From: Planctomycetaceae bacterium
GTDB lineage: Bacteria; Planctomycetota; Planctomycetia; Pirellulales; Pirellulaceae
Direction: 5' to 3'
DNA length: 13,442 bases
Assembly (NCBI GenBank): GCA_002685655.1
Contig: NYXM01000017.1
Coordinates: forward strand, 6,330 to 19,771
The notes under the pieces were generated by a model, which was not told where the DNA came from, did not search any database, and was given only the letters and a program-made list of their open reading frames with translations. Below, piece by piece: positions 7,821-13,442 of the stretch. The first letter of the stretch is position 1. Each line of letters starts with the position of its first letter. The position numbers were made by a program, and so were the translations under genes.

Positions 7821-9316
7821 ATGTCCACAGACGGCATGTGTTGAAAGTCGGCGCGGCCGCCGGAGCAGGCTTGGTGGCCGGCTGCGACGCTTCACCGGGC
7901 TGGAACCGTTTGGCCCGGCAATTCGAATCGGTGCCGGAAACCGTGGTCGTCCCGACCGAGGCGGAGCACGATCTGGCGGCCCACGCACTGAACCGGCTGG
8001 GATACGGCTGGCGGCCAGGCGATCTGGATCGCGTGCGCGCGCTCGGTGTCGACGAGTACATCGACGAGCAGCTCGCGCCTGAGTCGATCGACGACACGGC
8101 CTGCGACGTACGCGCTCGGCGGTTCGAATCAATCCATGCCTCTGCTGGCGACATCTTCGAGTATCGCAAGGGCGTGGTCGAGCGTGAGCTGTTTCGTCAC
8201 ACGCTGCTCCGCGCGGTCTACAGCCGCCGTCAGCTTTTCGAAAGCATGGTCAACTTCTGGACCGACCACTTCAACATCAGCATTGGCAAGGGCGAGTGTG
8301 CCTGGTTCAAAACGGTTGACGACCGCGAGGTGATCCGCGCCCACACGCTGGGCAACTTCCGCGACCTGCTGCGCGCGTCGGCACTGAGCCCGGCGATGCT
8401 GGTCTACCTTGACGGCAAAGACAACAAGAAAGCGGAGGGCGAAGAAGGCGCGAACGAAAACTACGCCCGCGAGCTGCTCGAACTGCACACCCTGGGCGTC
8501 CACGGCGGCTATACGCAGCAGGACGTCATGGAGGCAGCCCGTTGCCTGACCGGCTGGACGATCAACGACGCCTGGTGGCGCGGTCGCGTCGAGTTTCGCG
8601 AAGGCCAGCACGACGAGGGAGCGAAGCGAGTGCTGGGTGCTGAGATCCCCGCCGGCCAGGGGAAGAAGGACCTCGACCGGCTATTGGACATCGTGGTCGA
8701 ACATCCTGCCACGGCGCGATACCTTGCTACTAAGCTGTGTCGGCGCTTTGTGGCCGACGAGCCATCGCTGGAGCTGATCGAGCAGGTGGCCAGCAGTTTT
8801 CGTGATTCGAAGTACGAAATCAAACCGATGCTGCGCACGCTGTTCGCTTCGGACGAATTCCGCAATGCTCGCGTCACGCGACTCAAGCGGCCATTCCGCT
8901 TCATCGCCTCCGCGCTCAGGGCGGTCGATGCTGACACGGACGGGGGCGAACGGATCCACGAATGGCTGCAGCGTATGGGCAATGCGCCGTTCAACTACCC
9001 CACGCCCGACGGTTATCCCGACGAGCCGTTGCCGTGGCTGGGGACGTTGCTTTGGCGGTGGAACTTTGCGCTGAAACTGACGAGTAACGGAATCGAAGGG
9101 ACCCAGATTGACCTGCGACGGCTGGCTCGCCGGTTCAGCGCGTCCGATCAATTCGATGATCTGACGGGCAACGTCGCGTCGTACTTGTTGGGCCGACGGC
9201 CCGCGGACGTCGAACTTGCCGCACTCGACGAAGTGCTGCGTGAAGTTTCCGACGAGGGCAAACGCCCCACGGCTGCCGCGCTGGTGCTGGCCTCTCCGGC
9301 TTTCCAGAGGTACTAA
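7817..9316 (+). CDS. DUF1800 family protein with Tat and lipoprotein leader
   Basis: A 499-residue protein of the DUF1800 family, whose biochemical function is unknown. The leader combines a twin-arginine motif (R5-R6-H-V-L-K) with a lipobox LVAGC ending at C23, predicting folded export and lipid anchoring. Family signatures follow: LNRLGYGWRPGDLDRV (58-73), MVNFWTDHFNIS (144-155), MLVYLDG (194-200), NENYARELLELHTLG (213-227), DVMEAARCLTGW (236-247), and a C-terminal FNYPTPDGYP region. Length is normal for the family and no frame damage is seen. It begins inside the membrane-protein stop (ATGA) and is followed after three bases by the DUF1501 gene, the usual partner in planctomycetes, so the two are almost certainly co-expressed and probably act together. 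Confidence 0.93.
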   Translation: MNVHRRHVLKVGAAAGAGLVAGCDASPGWNRLARQFESVPETVVVPTEAEHDLAAHALNRLGYGWRPGDLDRVRALGVDEYIDEQLAPESIDDTACDVRARRFESIHASAGDIFEYRKGVVERELFRHTLLRAVYSRRQLFESMVNFWTDHFNISIGKGECAWFKTVDDREVIRAHTLGNFRDLLRASALSPAMLVYLDGKDNKKAEGEEGANENYARELLELHTLGVHGGYTQQDVMEAARCLTGWTINDAWWRGRVEFREGQHDEGAKRVLGAEIPAGQGKKDLDRLLDIVVEHPATARYLATKLCRRFVADEPSLELIEQVASSFRDSKYEIKPMLRTLFASDEFRNARVTRLKRPFRFIASALRAVDADTDGGERIHEWLQRMGNAPFNYPTPDGYPDEPLPWLGTLLWRWNFALKLTSNGIEGTQIDLRRLARRFSASDQFDDLTGNVASYLLGRRPADVELAALDEVLREVSDEGKRPTAAALVLASPAFQRY

Positions 9317-9319
9317 ATC

Positions 9320-10510
9320 ATGCCCGCTTCACTCAGCACATTCCTGCGACTGGTCATGGCCGCCGGCGATCGCGAGCCGACGGCCGATGTCCTGGTCAAC
9401 GTTTTCCTGCGCGGCGGGGCGGACGGGTTGAACCTGGTCCCGCCGCACGCCGAAAAAGCCTACTACGCTGAGCGGCCAAGCCTGGCCCTCGCGCAACCAA
9501 ATGAACGGTCGGCCGACGAAACGAGCGGGGTCGTGAATCTGGACGGCTTCTTCGGACTCCATCCGGGTCTGCGGCCGCTGCAACCGCTATACGAACAGAA
9601 ACAACTCGCCGTGGTTCACGCCGTTGGCTCGCACGACCAGACGCGTTCACATTTCGAGGCCCAGGATCTGATGGAACGTGGCAGTCCTGTTGACCAAAAT
9701 CTGGGCTCCGGCTGGCTGGCTCGGCACCTGCGTACGCGCGCGGGCGACCGCTCGCCGCTTTCGGCCGTTGCCATATCCGACGTCTTGCCCGAGTCGCTGC
9801 GGGGCAGCCCCGGGGCGAGTGCCGTGCGGAACGTGGAGGCTTTTTCGATCGACTTGAAAGACGAAGACCGCGCAGGTTTCGAGAAAGGTCTGCAAACGTT
9901 GTACGGCCGCGAGGGCGGCGAGCTGGGCCGTGCCGGCCTACAGGTGCTCGAAACGCTTGGCACCGTCGATCGCTTGCGGCGCGAAGCGAACCAAGCCGAT
10001 GAGGCCGGGGACTATCCCGACGGTCAGTTCGGCGACGCGCTCCGCCAGGTCGCTCGGTTGATCAAAGCTGAAGTGGGCCTGGAAGTGGCCTGCGTCGACA
10101 TCGGCGGCTGGGATTCGCACTTTGTTCAGGCTGGGGGGTTCGGCGGCCTGGCCAGCGACCTGGGACAGGGGCTGGCAGCTTTTGCCGCAGAGCTCCGCCC
10201 CTTCTGGAACCGTGTGACCGTCGTCACCATGAGCGAGTTCGGCCGGCGGCTGCACGAGAACGTCAGCCTCGGCACGGACCACGGCCGCGGCGGCGTTATG
10301 TTCATCCTGGGCGGCAACGTCCGCGGCGGCCGCGTCGTCGCTGACTGGCCGGGGCTGGCAAAAGACGACCTGGAAGGCCCCGGCGACTTGCGCGTGACGA
10401 CGGACTACCGCGATATCCTCGGCGAAAGCGTCGCCCGGCGCCTGCAGAACGAGCAGGTCGCCAAAGTCTTCCCCGGTCACACGTTGCGCGAGTATGGAAT
10501 CGTGAGTTAG
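9320..10510 (+). CDS. DUF1501 family protein, alkaline-phosphatase-like superfamily, no visible signal peptide
   Basis: A 396-residue DUF1501 protein. Recognisable motifs are FLRGGADGLNLVPP (29-42), HDQTRSHFEAQD (105-116), VDIGGWDSH (259-267), VVTMSEFGRR (301-310) and GTDHGRGG (318-325). They match the metal-site layout of this phosphatase/sulfatase-like family, whose substrate is unknown. The start follows the DUF1800 stop by three bases. Many relatives begin with a twin-arginine leader; this one begins MPASLSTFLRLVMAAGDREP, with no RR motif and no long hydrophobic core. It may therefore remain in the cytoplasm or be exported with the Tat-targeted DUF1800 partner. No in-frame alternative start with an RR leader can exist in the three-base gap. 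Its TAG overlaps the TAA of the convergent oxidoreductase gene. Confidence 0.92.
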   Translation: MPASLSTFLRLVMAAGDREPTADVLVNVFLRGGADGLNLVPPHAEKAYYAERPSLALAQPNERSADETSGVVNLDGFFGLHPGLRPLQPLYEQKQLAVVHAVGSHDQTRSHFEAQDLMERGSPVDQNLGSGWLARHLRTRAGDRSPLSAVAISDVLPESLRGSPGASAVRNVEAFSIDLKDEDRAGFEKGLQTLYGREGGELGRAGLQVLETLGTVDRLRREANQADEAGDYPDGQFGDALRQVARLIKAEVGLEVACVDIGGWDSHFVQAGGFGGLASDLGQGLAAFAAELRPFWNRVTVVTMSEFGRRLHENVSLGTDHGRGGVMFILGGNVRGGRVVADWPGLAKDDLEGPGDLRVTTDYRDILGESVARRLQNEQVAKVFPGHTLREYGIVS

Positions 10511-11823
10511 ACCAGTTCGGGCAGCTCGTACGGTGTTCGGCGCGGGCGGTCAAGGAAGCGGTTGGCTTCGTCGTCGCCTGGGAAGATCTCCCGCTCCGCG
10601 TCCCAACGCAATGGGCGGCCGACCCAGCGGGCGATGTTGCCGAGGTGGCAGACCACTGCCGAGCGGTGGCCGATCTCGACATCGGCGACCGGTTTCTCGC
10701 GCGACTTGATACAGTTGAACCAGTTCTGCATGTGGCTGCCCGTCTCGGGCAAGCGGAACTTGAGCTGATCGGCCGGCGTCTTGGCCAGCGCTTCGGGGTT
10801 GCTGGTGACCACGTTGTTGCCGATGCGGATCTTGCCGCGGTCGCCAATGAACACGCCACCGGCCGCAGGCCCGTTGTCGACCAGCCGAATTTCGATGCCG
10901 TTGGCATAACGCATCGTGACCCGTCGCCCGCGGCTGCAGGCGGCGTTGCCTCGCGCAATGGCGTGCGGCGCGCTGTATGCGATCGGCGGTAATTTGCCGC
11001 CTTCCATCGACACCTCGACCGGCCCAGTATGATCCAGGTCCAGCGCCCACTGGATTTGGTCGAACCCGTGAGCCCCTGTGCCGGTCATTTCGCCGCCCGA
11101 GTAGGGCCGCAAAGAGATCCAGCCGGGTTGGGATCGCTGGATGAAAATGTCTGAATGGTAGGGAACGGGTTCGGTCATGCCGCACCACCTGTTCCAGTCG
11201 AGTCCATCGGGTACTGACTGGCCAGGAAAGCGGCATTCCCACGGACTGGGATAGTTCAAGATTTCGACTGTGTGAATCTTGCCGGCCAGCCCATTGCGGA
11301 CTAGTTCGCAGCCGTAACGATGGCCGTCCATCGAACGCCGCTGCGTGCCCGTCTGCAAGACGCGGCCGTGCTTGCGGACCGCCTCGACCAAGATGCGGCC
11401 TTCGCGAATCGTAAGCGACAGCGGCTTTTCCAGGTAGATGTCCTTGCCCGCCTGGCAGGCGTGAATGCTGGCCAAAACATGCCAGTGGTCCGGCGTGGCG
11501 ACGACCACGGCGTCGATGTCTTTGGAATCCAGAAGTTCACGATAGTCCTGATAGGCGCGGCAGCTCCGTTTGGCCCCCACCGCGTCGGCCCGACGGCGGT
11601 CGACATCGGCAACGGCAACGATCCGTCCCTCGGACGGAAGGCCCATCAGCTGGTTACCACGGCGTCCGACGCCGATATAACCGACGCCGATCCGATCATT
11701 CGCACCCGGCCGTCCCGGAGCGGCCAGAGCCCGAGCAGAAATGATCGTGGGTACCGATACGGCGGCCACGGCCACCGTCTGACTGAGAAACCGCCTCCGA
11801 GATACTCGTTTCGATAAAGCCAT
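10507..11823 (-). CDS. Tat-exported Gfo/Idh/MocA family oxidoreductase
   Basis: A 438-residue NAD(P)-dependent oxidoreductase-like protein. The frame is open up to 11907, but the ATG at 11823 is preferred. It places a twin-arginine leader (S8-R-R-R-F-L13, hydrophobic core, ending near ALA at 32-34) at the N-terminus as in the family, whereas the extra 28 residues look like untranslated leader. The Rossmann glycine motif is GVGYIGVGRRG (46-56). The EKP motif at 132-134 supplies the expected lysine, PDHWHV is at 111-116, and the C-terminal domain contains GGEMTGTGAHGFDQI. Such exported homologues are abundant in planctomycetes and usually act on sugars or inositols, but the substrate here is unknown. 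It is transcribed towards the DUF1501 gene and shares stop-codon bases with it. The start codon lies about 95 bases downstream, in its own direction, of the multi-hairpin element. Confidence 0.9.
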   Translation of the reverse strand: MALSKRVSRRRFLSQTVAVAAVSVPTIISARALAAPGRPGANDRIGVGYIGVGRRGNQLMGLPSEGRIVAVADVDRRRADAVGAKRSCRAYQDYRELLDSKDIDAVVVATPDHWHVLASIHACQAGKDIYLEKPLSLTIREGRILVEAVRKHGRVLQTGTQRRSMDGHRYGCELVRNGLAGKIHTVEILNYPSPWECRFPGQSVPDGLDWNRWCGMTEPVPYHSDIFIQRSQPGWISLRPYSGGEMTGTGAHGFDQIQWALDLDHTGPVEVSMEGGKLPPIAYSAPHAIARGNAACSRGRRVTMRYANGIEIRLVDNGPAAGGVFIGDRGKIRIGNNVVTSNPEALAKTPADQLKFRLPETGSHMQNWFNCIKSREKPVADVEIGHRSAVVCHLGNIARWVGRPLRWDAEREIFPGDDEANRFLDRPRRTPYELPELV

Positions 11824-11918
11824 GATTCGGCCACCGGGTTCTTGGTTTTGGTTGCTGCACGGTAAACACGTCTTAGTCAGTAGACCATACCACGGCAGGC
11901 GATACACGACAACGAGAA

Positions 11919-12011
11919 TCTAGCGAGGCTGTGCCTCGGACCGATGCGAGCTATCGCTCGGTTGCAGCGACCCGCTCTGCGACCAACCTGCGGTCGGTGC
12001 TCGTCGCTAGA
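11919..12011. repeat. Multi-hairpin intergenic element closed by an 8-bp inverted repeat
   Basis: Perfect arms TCTAGCGA (11919-11926) and TCGCTAGA (12004-12011) enclose four smaller hairpins. These are CGAGGC-TGT-GCCTCG (11924-11938), CCGATGCGA-GCTA-TCGCTCGG with one bulge (11941-11961), GCAGCG...CGCTCTGC with a two-base bulge (11964-11980), and ACCAACC-TGC-GGTCGGT with one mismatch (11982-11998). The first arm competes by two or three bases with the closing stem. The inner units also look like degenerate tandem copies of about 22 bases, each starting GCGA or GCGG. The element lies between the SfsA-fusion stop and the oxidoreductase start, both minus strand. It could be a dispersed palindromic repeat, a terminator-like or 5'-leader RNA structure, or a small structured RNA. 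No T-run follows, so a classical terminator is unlikely. Confidence 0.6.
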
Positions 12012-12025
12012 ACTTGACTCATTTA

Positions 12026-13198
12026 TCACGGTGATTGCATCCGGAATTGGTGCAGCATCGTATGGAACGACGTGCAATGCAGAGGATTTTCCTGGTGCCA
12101 GAAAAGATGCGCCGGGCATTTGCAGTCGGACGAGCCAAACCCCTGCGGTCCGTACGGGAAGATGGCCGACATGGCCTGCGCTACCTCGCATTCCTGCCTC
12201 TGAGAAGAACGAATCGGAAGCGCGGTCACGTTGTTTGCGCACTGACGCAGATAGTCAATGTGCCAGTGGAGTTTTTTTCTGCGGCGAAGATGTCGAGCGA
12301 TTCGTTGAGACAGATTAGCCATTGCCGACCCCGCATAGATATAATGGCCGCCTCGAAAGTGCAGCGGCCCCTGCCGTCCCACAGTGATTGTCTGATCGCG
12401 GCTGAGTTCCATGATCAGCAGGTAGCTGCCTCGATCCACTATCTCACGACACAGCGACCGCCAAGGAATCTCGACGGATTTGACTTGCGGCGCAAGCCGT
12501 AGCCCGTCGGTCCACTCCACAGCAACCGGGAGGAACTGCAGTTTTCGCCGCAAGTCGAGCATCGTTTGGCTGAACGCGAAGTCAGTATGAAAGTCGGGCA
12601 TGAACCAATCGACGTGGGGGGTGTGAATCAGGAACAGGACACAAGACCGGGCGTTGCGCCGCGAGAGCCCTGCCAATTCAACCAAGTGCCTTCGGGCCCG
12701 CTGCGAAACCGCATCGGGGAACATCGCAACGCGATTGCCAAAAAGTGTGCACGATTTCACTTCGAGGTACGATTTGCGCCCACCTCGGCGTAACAGGAAA
12801 TCGAATCGGCTGCCACCGACGGGCACTTCGGCGGCGACGACTTCCGCATCAGCCAGTCCCGGAATACGCTTCTCGTCGATCAGCAGCCGCGCGACCTGAT
12901 TCGAAAGCTGCGTGTGCAAGAGGATCGGTGTACCATCGTGGTCGACGGCCAGCACGGTATATCGGTATCTAGCTTTACGAGTCGCACTCGATCGGGACAC
13001 GGGCCCCACGCGATCGGTCAAGTAGAGTGTGGCGCCGGGGAGGAGCAGTTCACACAGTCGCCCCGGGTTCGGAAGATAGGCATCGATCAGGCCAACTTTA
13101 GGCATGCGACACCGCACGACGAAACGGTTGAGGCGCTCGAGAAACGACGCCCGCCGAACGCGGCCCACCTCAAACGGACGGTCCGTCATCTGGTCCAC
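12026..13198 (-). CDS. sfsA: SfsA nuclease-like protein fused to a DUF123/GIY-YIG-like domain
   Basis: A 390-residue protein read from a GTG at 13198. Residues about 1-244 are SfsA: YLPNPGRLCELLLPGA (41-56) and FPDAVSQRARRHLVEL (160-175) are family signatures. D133 in RFDFLL with E146-x-K148 in YLEVKS forms a PD-(D/E)XK-type nuclease motif. SfsA was named for maltose metabolism in E. coli and is described as a nucleic-acid-binding or nuclease protein. Residues about 255-375 match DUF123, a GIY-YIG relative: SYLLIMEL, GGHYIYAGSA (284-292), R299, LHWHIDYL (310-317), E336/E338 and GSSDCKCPAHLF (355-366). The GTG is chosen because AAGGAGG lies six bases upstream. ATGs at 13231 (before the RBS) and 13189 (15 bases after it) are worse placed. 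The cellular role of the fusion is unknown; it is most likely cytoplasmic. Confidence 0.9.
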   Translation of the reverse strand: MDQMTDRPFEVGRVRRASFLERLNRFVVRCRMPKVGLIDAYLPNPGRLCELLLPGATLYLTDRVGPVSRSSATRKARYRYTVLAVDHDGTPILLHTQLSNQVARLLIDEKRIPGLADAEVVAAEVPVGGSRFDFLLRRGGRKSYLEVKSCTLFGNRVAMFPDAVSQRARRHLVELAGLSRRNARSCVLFLIHTPHVDWFMPDFHTDFAFSQTMLDLRRKLQFLPVAVEWTDGLRLAPQVKSVEIPWRSLCREIVDRGSYLLIMELSRDQTITVGRQGPLHFRGGHYIYAGSAMANLSQRIARHLRRRKKLHWHIDYLRQCANNVTALPIRSSQRQECEVAQAMSAIFPYGPQGFGSSDCKCPAHLFWHQENPLHCTSFHTMLHQFRMQSP

Positions 13199-13204
13199 TC
13201 TAAG

Positions 13205-13211
13205 CCTCCTT
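13205..13211 (-). promoter_or_regulatory. Strong ribosome-binding site deciding a GTG start
   Basis: On the minus strand AAGGAGG is followed by CTTAGA and then GTG at 13198. This is a full anti-16S match at ideal spacing and outweighs the in-frame ATG upstream (13231) and the ATG three codons downstream (13189). The other minus-strand genes here have much weaker sites, which makes this one notable. Confidence 0.75.
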
Positions 13212-13442
13212 AGTATCAGCCAAGAAAACAACTGTCGCGACCTGGTTGTGGGACAGGCGTTCCGCGGTCATCGGAGCCGGTCTTCGGTGGCCACAAAATC
13301 GTGAAGGAACAGGCTCCCGGTTTCCGCTGGCAGAGTTCGGTGCGATTATCCCGCAAAAGTAACGGCAACAGGTCATTCGAGCCACGATCATTTGTTCCAT
13401 GGTGGCAACATCGTTATATTCGCTAAACCAGACTTTATTTAC
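13212..13442. other. Upstream region of the SfsA fusion, no gene seen
   Basis: This 231-base stretch to the window edge should hold the promoter of the SfsA-fusion gene. A minus-strand GATAAT at about 13345 resembles a -10 box, but I found no -35 at the proper distance. The 66-codon minus frame covering 13200-13400 has no recognisable content or good ribosome-binding site. The outermost 30 bases are AT-rich. No repeat or RNA gene is recognised. Confidence 0.35.

Noticed and set aside
7019..7837. Minus-strand open frame of 272 codons
   Set aside because: It lies opposite the membrane-protein gene, has biased Ser/Thr/Pro content, and the plus frame has a good ribosome-binding site and ATGA coupling to the next gene.
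10507..11907. Longer start for the oxidoreductase (28 extra residues)
   Set aside because: The upstream start would bury the twin-arginine motif at residue 36-41; the ATG at 11823 gives a standard Tat leader.
11919..12011. Reading the multi-hairpin element as a tRNA or CRISPR
   Set aside because: The arms do not fit tRNA lengths and there is no TTC or CCA pattern; the inner units are too diverged and too close together for CRISPR repeats and spacers.
13200..13400. Minus-strand 66-codon frame beside the right edge
   Set aside because: No recognisable motifs or good ribosome-binding site; it ends at the ribosome-binding region of the SfsA fusion, so it is probably just upstream sequence.

Overview
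The window looks like a chromosomal segment of a planctomycete, probably of the Pirellula/Rhodopirellula type. The evidence is the combination of secreted sulfatases with an EF-hand tail, a DUF1800/DUF1501 pair, a Tat-exported Gfo/Idh/MocA oxidoreductase, and LamG and sulfatase debris. This assignment is an inference from gene content; no rRNA, tRNA or phylogenetic marker is present.

Left part (1-6781, all on the minus strand): a polysaccharide-degradation block. Read in the direction of transcription it holds a 981-residue glycoside hydrolase family 2 enzyme with a C-terminal glutamine-amidotransferase-like domain (3836-6781). Next come a formylglycine sulfatase with a C-terminal EF-hand (1925-3718) and an alpha-L-rhamnosidase-like (GH78) enzyme that runs off the left edge (1-1796). 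All three carry export signals, so together they look like a periplasmic or surface machine that removes sulfate, rhamnose and a beta-linked sugar from a sulfated glycan. Two decayed gene ends flank the GH2 gene: a LamG-domain tail exactly at its stop codon (3760-3840) and a sulfatase C-terminus just upstream of its start (6806-7015). This suggests gene loss or recombination around it.

Middle part (7221-10510, plus strand, visibly more GC-rich): a three-gene operon. It encodes a small polytopic membrane protein (7221-7820), a DUF1800 protein with a Tat/lipoprotein leader (7817-9316, ATGA overlap) and a DUF1501 protein of the alkaline-phosphatase-like superfamily (9320-10510). The biological role of this pair is not established.

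Right part (10507-13198, minus strand): a Tat-exported Gfo/Idh/MocA-family oxidoreductase converges on the DUF1501 gene, and the two share the four bases of their stop codons. Upstream of it is a 93-base multi-hairpin element enclosed by an 8-bp inverted repeat (11919-12011). Beyond that lies a fusion of SfsA (with a PD-(D/E)XK-like motif) to a DUF123/GIY-YIG-like domain. Its best start is a GTG behind a perfect AAGGAGG ribosome-binding site. No CRISPR array, transposase, tRNA or rRNA was seen.
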